Part shown: piece after piece, positions 44,019-54,576 of the stretch
Layout of the letters: each line of letters opens with the position of its first letter
Numbering within the stretch: position 1 is the stretch's first letter
Source: Streptomyces sp. NBC_01016
Lineage (GTDB): Bacteria > Actinomycetota > Actinomycetes > Streptomycetales > Streptomycetaceae
Assembly: GCF_026341035.1 (NCBI RefSeq)
Contig: NZ_JAPEOQ010000002.1
Location: 2,232,001 to 2,296,000 of the forward strand
Direction of reading: 5' to 3'
Length of the DNA: 64,000 nt
Notes under the pieces: generated by a model
Database searches by the model: none
What the model saw: the letters and a program-made list of their open reading frames with translations, nothing else
Told to the model about the DNA's origin: nothing
Translations under genes and position numbers: made by a program

Positions 44019-46589
44019 TTGAGCATGCTTCCGACCGAGGACACCCCCGGGACCGACTGGCGGCGCTACGTCCGCGGCCCCGGGCAGCCGACCGTGCGGC
44101 CGGTCGCCGTCGTATCGGTGAGCGGTGACGTCATCGGCGCCGACACCCTGGTCACCCGCAGCGGCAGCGCCACGCTCACGATGGCCCCCGGCGGGCCCGA
44201 GGCGAGCCTGGTCCTGGACTACGGGCAGAACGTGGCCGGCATCCCGTTCACCGAGGTCACCTCGGCCACCGGCGGTCCCACCCTGCGCCTGTCGTACAGC
44301 GAGAGCGCCGCCTGGGCCGACGCCGCCGACGGTGACATCGAGGGCAGCCACAACGACACCGGCAACCACGACCGGGTGGAAACCTTCCACGTCGACGCCG
44401 AGGAGCCCACCACGCTCAGCTCGGGTCTTATCCAGGGCGGTCAGCGCTACCAGCGCATCGCCCTGACGTCCCCCGGAACCCTGGTCATCAGCGACATCGG
44501 CATGCGGTACACGGCCTACCGGGCCACCGCCGAGGACTACCAGGGCTGGTTCGCGTGCAGCTCCGACCTGCTCAACCAGGTCTGGTACGACGGCGCCTAC
44601 ACCGTGCAGCTCAACCAACTGCCCGCCCGTACGCTGCCGTTGCCCTGGAGTGTCAGTGACGGCTCGCTGCTCGCCCGCGGGGGACACCTGGCCGTGCTGA
44701 ACGACGGTGCCGACTGGAGCGACGGCACCATCGCCTTCCGGACGCAGGTCGTGGACCGGTCCGCCGGGTGGATCGTGCGCGCCTCCGACGAGGGCCGGCA
44801 CGGGTACCTGTTCGTCCTGCGCGCGGCCGACGGGCCGGACCACCCCGCCCACCTGGAGCAGCTGTACGTCGACGACGGCCACGAAGACCGCCCGCAGGAC
44901 AACGTGCGCCGCTACACCCCGCTGGGCCGTATCCCGCTGGAGAAGGACCCCGGCGACGGGAACTGGCACGACGTGCGCACCACAATGGACGGCGCCCTCA
45001 TCACCGTCGCGATCGACGGCCGCACCGTGTGCACCCTGGACACCGCCCAACTCCCGGACGGCGTCCCGGCACGGTCGACCGGCTCGTTCGGCTTCCACCA
45101 GGCCTGGGGCTTCAAGCACCGCGTCGAGCAGGCCCGCTTGCGCGACCTGCGCGTCACCGGCCCGGACGGCAGCATCCTGTACGAGGACCCGCTCGCGGAC
45201 GCGACGGCCCTCGACGCCTTCAACGGCGACGCGGTGCGCCGCCCCAACCCGCTGCCGGTGATCCTGGACGGCGGCAAGCGGGACCGCACCGTGTGGAGCG
45301 GCGACCTGCTCGTCCAGATCCCCACCGTCTTCTGCACCACGGGCGCCGAGGACTACGTGCGGGGCTCGCTCGAACTGCTCAACAGCTACCAGGAGGCGTC
45401 CGGCCAGTCGGCGGCCCGCGTACCTCCGGTGCTGCGCCCTGCCACCGGCCCCCAGCACGGGCAGACGTACTCGGCCGTCTACTCCCTGCACCAGCTGGTC
45501 AACCTGGCCCTGCACCACCTCTACACCGCCGACCTCACTCTCGCGCGGGAACAATGGCCATGGGTCCGGCGAATGCTCGCCTGGTGCAAGACCCTGGTCG
45601 ACGAGCGGGGCCTGTTCGTCACCGACGAGGACAACGGCCTGGACTGGGACTGGTACGACGGCCCCAAGACCGGGGCGGTGACCGCCTACAACGCCGCCTA
45701 CCACCAGACGCTGATCTGCACCGCGAACCTGGCCCAGGCCCTCGACCTGCCCGACGAGGCCGACTCCTTGCGACAGCAGGCCGAGACACTGCGGGCCGCC
45801 GCCAACAGGCACCTGTACGACGCCGAACGGCACCTGTACCGGCTCTCCGACCAGATGCCGTCGGCGATCGCGCTGGACGGCAATGCCCTGGCGGTGGTCA
45901 GCGGCCTGGCCCCCGACGGCGAAGCGGAGGCGATCCTCGCCGCGTTGGACGGCGCGCTGCCCCAAACCCCTTACGGGCCTTCGCCGTTCAGTGAGGACAC
46001 CGGATTCTGGCCACAGGTCAGCCCGTACGTCTGCGACATGTACCTGCGGGCCCTGTTCTCCGTCGGCGCCACTGAGAAGGCAGTGGACCTGATCCACCGG
46101 CTGTGGGGTCACATGGCCACGGCTGACCAGCATGCGGTGGGCACCGCCTGGGAGTTGGTCGGTACCGACGGCTCCCCGGGGTTCGGCGCCAAGACCAGCC
46201 TGGCCCACGGCTGGGCCGCCGGTGCCACTGCGGCCCTGTCCGCCCACGTCCTGGGCGTCGAGCCCGCCTCGCCCGGCTTCGCCATCTGGCGGATCCGCCC
46301 GCAGCCCGGCGAGCTGACCTGGGCGCACGGCCGGGTACCGACGCCCCACGGCGGCATCAAGGTCTCCTGGACGCGCGACGGCGACCGGCTGGTGCTGGAC
46401 CTGACCGTGCCCGAGGGCACCCGCGGAACCGTGACCGTCCCTCTCGCCGACGAGAAGTCGCCCCTGGAGATCACCGCGGACGCGCAGCAGGGCCCGCCGC
46501 ACCGCAGCGTGTACCGCCACGGCGTACGCGGCGCCGTCGCTGATGTCGCCATCACCGCCGGAGGCCGCTACCGCGTCATCGCCGGCTGA
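44019..46589 (+). CDS. GH78-like alpha-L-rhamnosidase with LamG-like insertion
   Basis: 856 residues; TTG 44019 lies 7 bases after GAAGGA (ATG 44025 is 13 away). The N-terminal beta domain has LVLDYGQNVAGIPFTEVTSA and GQRYQRIAL, as in rhamnosidases. Residues about 205-385 look like an inserted concanavalin/LamG-type domain (DWSDGTIAFRTQVVDRSAGW, DGNWHDVRTTMDGALITVAI, STGSFGFHQAW). The (alpha/alpha)6 barrel follows (NGLDWDWYDGPKTGAVTAYN, EDTGFWPQVSPYVCDMYLRA, AVGTAWELVGTDGSPG) and a C-terminal beta domain. The usual DCPxRxERxGWTGD cluster is not evident, so activity may differ. No signal peptide. Confidence 0.8.
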   Translation: MSMLPTEDTPGTDWRRYVRGPGQPTVRPVAVVSVSGDVIGADTLVTRSGSATLTMAPGGPEASLVLDYGQNVAGIPFTEVTSATGGPTLRLSYSESAAWADAADGDIEGSHNDTGNHDRVETFHVDAEEPTTLSSGLIQGGQRYQRIALTSPGTLVISDIGMRYTAYRATAEDYQGWFACSSDLLNQVWYDGAYTVQLNQLPARTLPLPWSVSDGSLLARGGHLAVLNDGADWSDGTIAFRTQVVDRSAGWIVRASDEGRHGYLFVLRAADGPDHPAHLEQLYVDDGHEDRPQDNVRRYTPLGRIPLEKDPGDGNWHDVRTTMDGALITVAIDGRTVCTLDTAQLPDGVPARSTGSFGFHQAWGFKHRVEQARLRDLRVTGPDGSILYEDPLADATALDAFNGDAVRRPNPLPVILDGGKRDRTVWSGDLLVQIPTVFCTTGAEDYVRGSLELLNSYQEASGQSAARVPPVLRPATGPQHGQTYSAVYSLHQLVNLALHHLYTADLTLAREQWPWVRRMLAWCKTLVDERGLFVTDEDNGLDWDWYDGPKTGAVTAYNAAYHQTLICTANLAQALDLPDEADSLRQQAETLRAAANRHLYDAERHLYRLSDQMPSAIALDGNALAVVSGLAPDGEAEAILAALDGALPQTPYGPSPFSEDTGFWPQVSPYVCDMYLRALFSVGATEKAVDLIHRLWGHMATADQHAVGTAWELVGTDGSPGFGAKTSLAHGWAAGATAALSAHVLGVEPASPGFAIWRIRPQPGELTWAHGRVPTPHGGIKVSWTRDGDRLVLDLTVPEGTRGTVTVPLADEKSPLEITADAQQGPPHRSVYRHGVRGAVADVAITAGGRYRVIAG

Positions 46590-46666
46590 ACACCCGTAGG
46601 GCTCCGCCCCCCTGCGGGAGAGCACCGGACCACAGCAACCCCCCATTCCCAGTGAGGTCGAAAGAC

Positions 46667-49600
46667 ATGACCTACCTCAGCGATGACACCGACACCGGAG
46701 TCGTCCTGGCCGCCGAAGGCACGCCCACATCCATCGCCGTCGCCGCCACTGAGTCCGCCGCCGTCCAACGCGCCGTACAGGACTTGGCACGGGACCTGAT
46801 GAAGGTGTGCGGCGCCGTCACCTCCACGGTCGACGACCCGGGCCGAGCCCGGATCGTGGTCGCCACCGTCGGCGACAGCGGCTACCTCGACGAGACGGAG
46901 ACGGAGACGGCGATCCCGGTCTCCCTCGACCTCAGCGCGCTCGAGGACGAGGCGGGCCAACTGCGCTGGGAGGGCTACCTGTTGCAGGAGCTCGAAGGTC
47001 AGCTGTGGATCGTGGGCGCCGACCGGCGCGGAACCATCTTCGGCGTCTACGACCTGTGCGAGACGATGGGCGTCTCGCCCTGGTACTGGTGGGCCGACGT
47101 TCCGGTCCGCCACCGCCCCCACGTGACTGTGCGCCGCGGCACGCGGGTCGCCGACCACCCCTCGGTGCGCTACCGCGGCATCTTCCTCAACGACGAGGAG
47201 GAACTCGACGCCTGGGCCCGCCGGCACACCGACGACACCACCATCGGCCCGCAGACCTACGAGCGGGTGTGCGAGCTGCTGCTGCGCCTGAAGGGTAACT
47301 ACCTGTGGCCGGCGATGCACGTCAACGCCTTCAACGCCGAGCCCGACAACGGCGGCCTGGCCGACCGGATGGGCGTCGTCATCGGCACCAGCCACTGCGA
47401 CATGCTGCTGCGCAGCAACCAGCACGAATGGGAGCCCTGGCTCGCCGAACGCGGCGGTCAGCACGTCGAGTACGACTACTCCCTCGACGGCCCCAACCGT
47501 GAGGCCCTGCACGAGTACTGGCACCAGAGCATCAAGCAGAACGGCAGCTACGAGGTCACCTGGACCCTCGGCATGCGCGGCATCCACGACTCCGGATTCC
47601 ACACCCGCGCCATCGACGAGGACGACTCCCTGTCCGCCGAGGACAAGCACCGCGCCCGCGTGAACCTGCTCGGCCAGGTGATCGCCGACCAGCGCCGCCT
47701 CCTGAGCGACGAACTCGGCACGGAGCAGGCCGGCAGAGCACCGCAGATCTTCGTTCCTTACAAGGAAGTGCTGCCGCTCTACGCAGACGGCCTGGACCTG
47801 CCCGAGGACATCACGCTCGTGTGGTCCGACGACAGCTACGGCCACCTGCGCCGCTTCCCCGACGAGCAGGAGCTGCGCCGCTCCGGCGGCCATGGCCTGT
47901 ACTACCACTCCTCCTACTGGTCGCCGCCCTCGCGCAGCTATCTGTGGGTCTCCTCCACCCCGCCCGCCCAGATGCGCAGCGAACTGCGCAAGGCGTGGGA
48001 GCGCGGCATCCGCACCCTGTGGGTCAACAACGTCGGCCCGCTCAAGCCGCTGGAGCAGGACGTCGAACTGTTCCTGCGCTGCGCCTGGGAAGCCGGCGAG
48101 GAGACCACCACCGCCGACACCACCGTCTACCTGGAACAGTGGATCGACCGCACCTTCAGCGGCGGCCACGGGCCCCGCGTGGCCGCGATCCTGCAGGACT
48201 ACGCCCAGCTGAACAATGTACGCAAGGTCGAGCAGCTGACCTCGCGGGTGTTCTCGCAGACCGCGTACGGCGACGAGGGCGGGCGGCGGCTGGCGCAGTT
48301 GCGCCGACTGTACGACGACGCGAACGCTGTCATGGCCGCCCTGCCCGAGCGTGAACGCGACGCTTTCATGCAGCTGGTCGCCTTCAAGGTGCACGCCGCG
48401 TATCTGGCGAACGCCCAGTTCTACTTCGCCGATCGCAGCACGTTGGCCTTCGAGCAGGGCAAGTTCCCGGCCGCCGATCACTGGCTGGCCGTCTCTCGCA
48501 GGTTCGACGCACTGCGCCGCGCCCTCATCGCGCACTACAACACCGTGATGGCGGAAGGCCGTTGGCAGGACATCATGACGCCCGACGCCTTCCCGCCCCC
48601 GGCCACGGCCCAGTACCCGGCGGCTCGCCCGGCCCTGACGCTCGGGGAACCCGGCCTCGGTGTCGTCGTTTGGGGAGAGACGACTCCGTGCGATCACCCG
48701 CAGCTGACGTTCTCCCCGCACGGCGCCACCGCCAAGTGGATCGAGGTGTTCAACACCGGCGCCGGAGCCGTCGAGTACACCGTCAGCAGCGACATTGACT
48801 GGATCGTCCTGCCCGAGGCAGGTGGCAGTGTGCGGACCGAACGCCGGCTTGAAGTCCAGGTCTTGGACCCGTCGCATGTCGCGGGGCGCACCGGTCATCT
48901 CGCGGTCCACAGCCCCACGGACGGGCGCAACGTGGTCGTGACCGTCCACGTCGAGGCCTCCGCCGCGCCGCGAGCGGAGCCTGACCGCCCCTGCCACCTG
49001 GAAGCCGACGGATACGTCTGCCTACCGGCCACGGCCACCGCCGCCCGCCGGGACGGAACGGCCCTGACGTGGACGGAGGTCGACCGGCTCGGACACGGGA
49101 GCGGCAGCCTTCTCGAAGCCCGTGATGTGGACGACCTGCTCGAGCGGGACGGCGACCACCGAAGTGCCGTGCTGGAGTACGAAGTTCACCTCGACACGGC
49201 CGGTGCCCACCTCCTCGAGGTGCACCGCGTTCCCACTCTCAACTCCACCGGGCGGCTGCGTCTCGCCGTCCAACTCGACGACCTGCCCGCAGCTGTGCTG
49301 GAGTCCCCGACCACCGACGAGTACCGGGGTGCCTGGACCGAGGCCGTCGTCGAGGACGTCGAGCGACTGCACCTCCGCCTGCCGTGGGCGGCCCAGGGCA
49401 CGCACACCCTGAGCCTGCATGCCGTCGACTCCGATGTGGCGCTCAGCCGCCTCGTCCTCTACATCGCGCCGGCACGACACACCGCGCTTGGCCCGCCGCC
49501 CAGCCGCCGGGCTGGCGAGGAACGCCGAGACATCCCCGACCCGGCCCCCGACACCCACGACCTCACCGGGCCGGAGCAGGTGTGCCACGACCTCTACCGC

Positions 49601-50320
49601 ATCGACCCGGACACCCTGCCGTTGCCGCCCGTCCTCCACGCGCCCCGCTCCTACTGGGACGCAGACACCGTCTTCACGCCCCACCTCGCCACGGAGCAGC
49701 AGGCATTGGGCCCTGCCCGGCACCCGGCCCGGCCCAACGGAACGAAGGACCTCCTCGCCGATCTCGCACCGGGCCCCGTCCGTGAACACGGCGGCGTGCT
49801 GGCGATCGACGTTGAAAGAGCACTCCTCGACAGCGCGGACGGATGGCTGACCCCCAGCCTCGACGAACCCGCCGTGAGCTGGACGCACACCCAGGCCGAG
49901 ACCGGCGGCGGCACCGGCCTGGCCCTGCACGTCGACACACCCGGCCGCAGGTGGGACGACCCGGGCACCGCCCCAGGGCTCCACCTCGCCGTGCACATCG
50001 ACACGCCGGGCACCTACCGCGTGTGGGCGCTCGTGAAGTTCGACGGTGCCGACGACGACTCCTGCGTACTGGCCGTGGACGGCACCCCGCAGCCGGTGAG
50101 CGAACAGTTCGGCGGGGGAGACCTGTTCACCTTCGCCTCCGCACAGGCGTGGGTGTGGGCCGAGCTCGCTGAACTGCCCCTGACCGCTGGCCGCCACACG
50201 CTGTCGGTGCTGGCCCGCAAGGCCCGCCTGCGCATCGACCGCCTCCACCTGAGCCGGGGCGAGGAACTCCCGCCCGGCGACGCCCAATGGCCCAGCGGAA
50301 CGCACCCCAGCGTGCGATGA
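46667..50320 (+). CDS. GH115 alpha-glucuronidase
   Basis: A 1217-residue protein with the GH115 core: GRWIVGADRRGTIFGVYDL-like region, MGVSPWYWWADVPV, RYRGIFLNDEEELDAWARR, LLRLKGNYLWPAMHVNAFN, GTSHCDMLLRSNQHEWEPW, WTLGMRGIHDSGF and LVWSDDSYGHLRRFP. About 350 C-terminal residues are beta-rich accessory domains with a CBM-like segment near the end. Family enzymes remove alpha-linked glucuronate or 4-O-methylglucuronate from xylan or arabinogalactan. No signal peptide, so it acts on imported oligosaccharides. Start ATG 46667, after GAGG; 78 bases after the previous gene. Confidence 0.93.
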   Translation: MTYLSDDTDTGVVLAAEGTPTSIAVAATESAAVQRAVQDLARDLMKVCGAVTSTVDDPGRARIVVATVGDSGYLDETETETAIPVSLDLSALEDEAGQLRWEGYLLQELEGQLWIVGADRRGTIFGVYDLCETMGVSPWYWWADVPVRHRPHVTVRRGTRVADHPSVRYRGIFLNDEEELDAWARRHTDDTTIGPQTYERVCELLLRLKGNYLWPAMHVNAFNAEPDNGGLADRMGVVIGTSHCDMLLRSNQHEWEPWLAERGGQHVEYDYSLDGPNREALHEYWHQSIKQNGSYEVTWTLGMRGIHDSGFHTRAIDEDDSLSAEDKHRARVNLLGQVIADQRRLLSDELGTEQAGRAPQIFVPYKEVLPLYADGLDLPEDITLVWSDDSYGHLRRFPDEQELRRSGGHGLYYHSSYWSPPSRSYLWVSSTPPAQMRSELRKAWERGIRTLWVNNVGPLKPLEQDVELFLRCAWEAGEETTTADTTVYLEQWIDRTFSGGHGPRVAAILQDYAQLNNVRKVEQLTSRVFSQTAYGDEGGRRLAQLRRLYDDANAVMAALPERERDAFMQLVAFKVHAAYLANAQFYFADRSTLAFEQGKFPAADHWLAVSRRFDALRRALIAHYNTVMAEGRWQDIMTPDAFPPPATAQYPAARPALTLGEPGLGVVVWGETTPCDHPQLTFSPHGATAKWIEVFNTGAGAVEYTVSSDIDWIVLPEAGGSVRTERRLEVQVLDPSHVAGRTGHLAVHSPTDGRNVVVTVHVEASAAPRAEPDRPCHLEADGYVCLPATATAARRDGTALTWTEVDRLGHGSGSLLEARDVDDLLERDGDHRSAVLEYEVHLDTAGAHLLEVHRVPTLNSTGRLRLAVQLDDLPAAVLESPTTDEYRGAWTEAVVEDVERLHLRLPWAAQGTHTLSLHAVDSDVALSRLVLYIAPARHTALGPPPSRRAGEERRDIPDPAPDTHDLTGPEQVCHDLYRIDPDTLPLPPVLHAPRSYWDADTVFTPHLATEQQALGPARHPARPNGTKDLLADLAPGPVREHGGVLAIDVERALLDSADGWLTPSLDEPAVSWTHTQAETGGGTGLALHVDTPGRRWDDPGTAPGLHLAVHIDTPGTYRVWALVKFDGADDDSCVLAVDGTPQPVSEQFGGGDLFTFASAQAWVWAELAELPLTAGRHTLSVLARKARLRIDRLHLSRGEELPPGDAQWPSGTHPSVR

Positions 50321-50386
50321 AGCCCCACCCCATGGCCACACCGGGCTCCACCCCGGATCACCTCTGACCGACGAAGGAAGCAGAGC

Positions 50387-52396
50387 ATGCCGACCGACCG
50401 CACCTGGCCACTGAACATCCCCGGTCTCGCCTACGGAGGGGACTACAACCCCGAACAGTGGCCGCTGGAGACGCAGGTCGAGGACGTCCGGCTGATGCAG
50501 GAGGCCGGGGTGAACCTGGTCAGCGTCGCCATCTTCTCCTGGGCCCAGCTCGAACCCCGCGAGGGCGTCTACGACTTCGCCTGGCTCGACGCGGTCCTCG
50601 ACCGCCTGCACGCGGGCGGCATACGGGTCGCCCTGGCCACGGCCACCGCCTCCCCGCCGCCATGGCTGACCCGCAAGCACCCCGAAATCCTGCCCGAACT
50701 CGCCGACGGCACCGTCCTGAACCAGGGCGCCCGCCAGTCCTACGCGGTGGCCTCACCTCTCTTCCGTACGTACGCCGTGTGCATGACCCGTAAGGTCGCC
50801 GAGCGTTACCGCGACCACCCCTCGCTGGCCCTGTGGCACGTCGACAACGAACTCGGCTGCCACGTCCCGCACGACTACTCGGAGAAGGCCGCCGCAGCGT
50901 TCCGCACCTGGCTCGAGCAGCGCTACGGCACCGTCGAGGCCCTCAACTCTGCCTGGGGAACCGCCTTCTGGTCCCAGCGCTACGACTCCTTCGATGAAGT
51001 CCTGCCGCCGCGCGCGGCACCGACCTCCCTCAACCCGAGCCAGCAGCTGGACTTCGCCCGCTTCTCCTCCGACGAACACCGCGCGCACTACCGGGAGTTG
51101 AGGAACGTACTGCGTGAGATCACCCAGCACGTGCCGACCACGACGAACTTCATGATGAACACCCACAACAAGTGGGTCGACTACTTCTCCTGGGCCGGCG
51201 ACATGGACGTCGTGGCCAACGACCACTACCTGACCGCGAGTGACCCCGAAGCGCACATCGGGCTCGCCTTCAGCGCCGACCTCAGCCGCGGCGTGGCCGG
51301 CGGCGAGCCGTGGATGCTGATGGAGCACTCCACCTCGGCCGTGAACTGGCAGCCCCGCAACCGCGCCAAGGGGCACGGGGAGATGCTGCGCAACTCCCTC
51401 ACCCACGTGGCGCGCGGCGCCGACGCCGTCATGTTCTTCCAGTGGCGCCAGTCCCTCGCGGGCGCCGAGAAGTACCACTCGGCGATGGTGCCGCACGCCG
51501 GCCGGGGCACCGATGTGTGGCGCAACACCGTCGAACTCGGCCGCCGTCTCAAGGAACTGGCGCCGGTGCAGGGCAGCCGCGTCACCGCGGACGTGGCCCT
51601 CGTCTTCGACTACCCCTCCTGGTGGGGCGCCGAAATGGACTGCCACCCCACCGACGCCCTCCGCTACCCGGAAGAGATGCTGCGCTGGTACCGCGCCCTG
51701 TGGCGGTGCGGCATCACCGTCGACGTCGTGTCCCCGCAGGCCGAACTCGGCGGCTACCGGGCGGTGTTCATTCCCACCCTCTACACCGTCACCGACCGCG
51801 ACGCCGCCCGCATCACCGAGGCCGCGCGCGCCGGTGCCCGCGTTCTGATCACCTTCTTCAGCGGCATCGTCGACGAGCACGACCACGTGCGGCCCGGCGG
51901 CTACCCCGGCGCCTTCCGTGACCTGCTCGGCGTACGGACCGAGGAGTTCCACCCCCTCCAGGACGGCGAGACCCTCACCCTGGACGACGGCAGCCGCGCC
52001 GACCTGTGGAGCGAGAAGACCCACCTCGACGGTGCCAAGGCGACCCGCACCTGGGCTGAAGGCCCCCTGGCAGGACTTCCCGCCGTCACCCAGCACAACG
52101 TCGGCCAGGGCAGCGCCTGGTACGTGGCCACCCGCCCCGACGACGCGGCAGTCGCCGCGATCGTCGACCAGGTCCTCACCGAGGCCGAGGTCGCGCCCGC
52201 CGTCGCCGGCCTGCCCCAGGGCGTCGAGGCCGTGCGCCGCCACGCCGCGGACGGCTCCCGGTTCCTCTTCGTCATCAACCACACCGACCACGGCGTCGAC
52301 GTCCCCACGCGCGGGCGTGACCTGCTCAGCGGACACAACATCGCCGACACCCTCCACGTGCCCGCGCTGGACAGCGCCGTGATCCACGAGCACTGA
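50387..52396 (+). CDS. GH42 beta-galactosidase
   Basis: A 669-residue enzyme with the GH42 trio: barrel with GGDYNPEQWP, acid/base Glu in LWHVDNELGCHV (about 154) and nucleophile Glu in PWMLMEHSTSAVNWQPRN (about 311); then the trimerisation domain and a small beta domain. No signal peptide; intracellular. It would remove beta-galactose from arabinogalactan- or galactan-derived oligosaccharides brought in by the ABC importer. 67 bases after the GH115 gene. Confidence 0.95.
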   Translation: MPTDRTWPLNIPGLAYGGDYNPEQWPLETQVEDVRLMQEAGVNLVSVAIFSWAQLEPREGVYDFAWLDAVLDRLHAGGIRVALATATASPPPWLTRKHPEILPELADGTVLNQGARQSYAVASPLFRTYAVCMTRKVAERYRDHPSLALWHVDNELGCHVPHDYSEKAAAAFRTWLEQRYGTVEALNSAWGTAFWSQRYDSFDEVLPPRAAPTSLNPSQQLDFARFSSDEHRAHYRELRNVLREITQHVPTTTNFMMNTHNKWVDYFSWAGDMDVVANDHYLTASDPEAHIGLAFSADLSRGVAGGEPWMLMEHSTSAVNWQPRNRAKGHGEMLRNSLTHVARGADAVMFFQWRQSLAGAEKYHSAMVPHAGRGTDVWRNTVELGRRLKELAPVQGSRVTADVALVFDYPSWWGAEMDCHPTDALRYPEEMLRWYRALWRCGITVDVVSPQAELGGYRAVFIPTLYTVTDRDAARITEAARAGARVLITFFSGIVDEHDHVRPGGYPGAFRDLLGVRTEEFHPLQDGETLTLDDGSRADLWSEKTHLDGAKATRTWAEGPLAGLPAVTQHNVGQGSAWYVATRPDDAAVAAIVDQVLTEAEVAPAVAGLPQGVEAVRRHAADGSRFLFVINHTDHGVDVPTRGRDLLSGHNIADTLHVPALDSAVIHEH

Positions 52397-52442
52397 CTCC
52401 ACTCACTCATCCGACTGACTCACTCGACAGGACGGAAAGCCC

Positions 52443-54461
52443 ATGAATGCCCTGTGGAACAACGCCGTTTCACGCAGGACGCTCCTGGCCGGAGCAGCGA
52501 CCGGCGCAGCCGCACTGACCCTGGGAGCAGGAGGTGGCACCGTCGCCGTCGCCGCCCCCGCGGGCGGCGACGACCTGGAAAGGCTCTACGACTCGCTGGT
52601 CGCCGAAGTCGCGAAGGACTACACCCCCGCCTCCTGGCGCGCCTTCGCCCCCATCCACGCCGCGACCGGAAAGCTCCTCGCCGGCTCACCGACCGCCCAA
52701 CAGCGCCAGGAAGCACAGACGGCGCTCGCGGCCGCCGCCGACGGACTCGTCATGATCAGGGGACTGCGCCGCCTCGTCGCCGACTACCGGACCCGCAAGT
52801 ACCCCGACTACACACGGCGTTCGTGGCACGACCTGCCCGCCGCGCTCGGAGCCGCGCAGAACATCCTCAAGAGAGACGACGCCTCTCGCGCGGACGTCGT
52901 GGATGCCAAGAACGCGCTCCAGAAGGCGGCAGCCGGGCTGTCGCCGACGGCGGCCCACGCCTTCGGCGAGATACGCAACGACTCCTTCTGGCACGACACC
53001 GACGGCAACCCGATCTACTCCCAGGGCGGTGGTGTCTTCCGCTTCGGTGACACCTACTACTGGTACGGCGTCCGCTACACCGGCGCGGAGCAGTACTACA
53101 ACAGCCCGACCAAGACGTACGACTCGAAGTTCGTCGCGATCACCTGCTACTCGTCCCGGGACCTGACGAACTGGACGTTCGAGAAGAACATCGCGACCAC
53201 CTCCACCCGGTTGTGGGTCCCGCCGGAGAAGGAGGTGAACGACTCCACGTTCGCGCGGATGACATCCCTCGCTGACACCTCCTGGCTGGGCCGCCTCGGC
53301 GTGGTCCACAACCCGAACACCGGCAAGTACGTGCTCCTCGCCCAGATGGGCAACGCGCTCGACACGGACGGCAACAACGGAGCCGTCCTCTTCCTTCAAG
53401 GCGACCACCCCGCCGACGACTTCACCTACGCCAACATCCAGCCGCAGATCGCGGGAGTGCCCACCCAGTCCACCAAGGACCAGACGGTCTTCGGCGACGA
53501 CGACGGCACCGGCTACCTCGTCTTCTCCGGCGGCGACGGCCGCGTCTACTCCTACGTCAGCAAGCTCGCCGACGCCGACTCCCTGACCATCGAACCGGCC
53601 GTCCAGATCGGCTACGTCGCCAAGGGCCGTGAGGGCAACGCGATGTTCAAGTACGACGGCCACTACTACGTGGCCACATCCGACCTGCACGGCTGGAACT
53701 CCTCCCAGTCGTACGTCATCAAGTCCAAGACCGGCGACATCCAGGGCGAGTACACCGCCGAGTACGTGCTGCCCGGCACCGAGAAGGACTACAGCCACGT
53801 CACCCAGACCGGGTTCTTCATCACCGTGAAGGGACAGCGGCAGGACACCGTCGTCTTCGCCGGTGACCGCTGGGCCGACTTCGCCTGGAACGGCCTCGGC
53901 TACAACCAGTGGATGCCCCTGTCCGACACCGGCGAAGGCCTGGCCTTCGAGTCCCTGAGCCACTGGGAACTCAACGCCGTCACCGGAGCCTGGAAGACGG
54001 GCCGCGACAACAACTACCTGCTGAACCCGGAGTTCGCCGCCGACCGGGTCACGGTCACCGAACTCACCGGCTGGACCACGCACATCGACACCGACGTCGC
54101 CACGACGCCCTTCGTCGTCAATACCTCACCCGGCGCCAGCAACACGCGCTTCGCACTGAAACTGGGCGCCACAGCCCCCTTCTCGGGCTCCCTCACCCAA
54201 GAGGTCACCGTGCCCGCGGGAGGCTACCGGATCTCGGCCAAGGCCAAGACGGCCGGCGGTCTCGACCACGCCCGTATCCGGCTCACCAGCGGCACTCACG
54301 AGCACGTGCTCGACCTGAACAAGCCCGCCACCGACTGGCACACCCTCACCCGCGAGGGCCTACCGCTGCCCGCCGGCCCCGTCACGGTGTCCATCGAAGC
54401 CCGCAGCAGCACGGGCAACCAATGGATCACCCTCGATGCCCTGGCACTGACCCGCCGGTGA
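52443..54461 (+). CDS. Secreted GH43 (subfamily 24-like) exo-beta-1,3-galactanase
   Basis: 672 residues with a Tat signal (SRRTLLAGAATGAAALTLGA). Residues about 45-165 are helical FIVAR-like modules. The catalytic propeller has SFWHDTDGNPIYSQGGGVFR, FGDTYYWYGVRY and ITCYSSRDLTNWTFEK, closely resembling GH43_24 galactan 1,3-beta-galactosidases. The C-terminal 150 residues are a CBM-like beta-sandwich. Being exported, it probably starts the attack on the beta-1,3-galactan backbone of arabinogalactan. Sub-family assignment rests on motifs only. Confidence 0.8.
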   Translation: MNALWNNAVSRRTLLAGAATGAAALTLGAGGGTVAVAAPAGGDDLERLYDSLVAEVAKDYTPASWRAFAPIHAATGKLLAGSPTAQQRQEAQTALAAAADGLVMIRGLRRLVADYRTRKYPDYTRRSWHDLPAALGAAQNILKRDDASRADVVDAKNALQKAAAGLSPTAAHAFGEIRNDSFWHDTDGNPIYSQGGGVFRFGDTYYWYGVRYTGAEQYYNSPTKTYDSKFVAITCYSSRDLTNWTFEKNIATTSTRLWVPPEKEVNDSTFARMTSLADTSWLGRLGVVHNPNTGKYVLLAQMGNALDTDGNNGAVLFLQGDHPADDFTYANIQPQIAGVPTQSTKDQTVFGDDDGTGYLVFSGGDGRVYSYVSKLADADSLTIEPAVQIGYVAKGREGNAMFKYDGHYYVATSDLHGWNSSQSYVIKSKTGDIQGEYTAEYVLPGTEKDYSHVTQTGFFITVKGQRQDTVVFAGDRWADFAWNGLGYNQWMPLSDTGEGLAFESLSHWELNAVTGAWKTGRDNNYLLNPEFAADRVTVTELTGWTTHIDTDVATTPFVVNTSPGASNTRFALKLGATAPFSGSLTQEVTVPAGGYRISAKAKTAGGLDHARIRLTSGTHEHVLDLNKPATDWHTLTREGLPLPAGPVTVSIEARSSTGNQWITLDALALTRR

Positions 54462-54576
54462 CACCACGCGCACAGTGACACACCTCGGGCGGACGGACAC
54501 GTCCGCACATCAGCTGTCCCGCCCGTCATCCGTCCAGCAGCAGCCGTCCGTCGTCCTTCAAGGAGCCGCCTTGAAC

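Noticed and set aside
43878..46646. 922-codon minus-strand open frame
   Set aside because: Antisense shadow of the GH78-like gene; Val/Gly-rich with no motif.
46568..48997. 809-codon minus-strand open frame
   Set aside because: Antisense shadow of the GH115 gene, which has clear family motifs on the plus strand.
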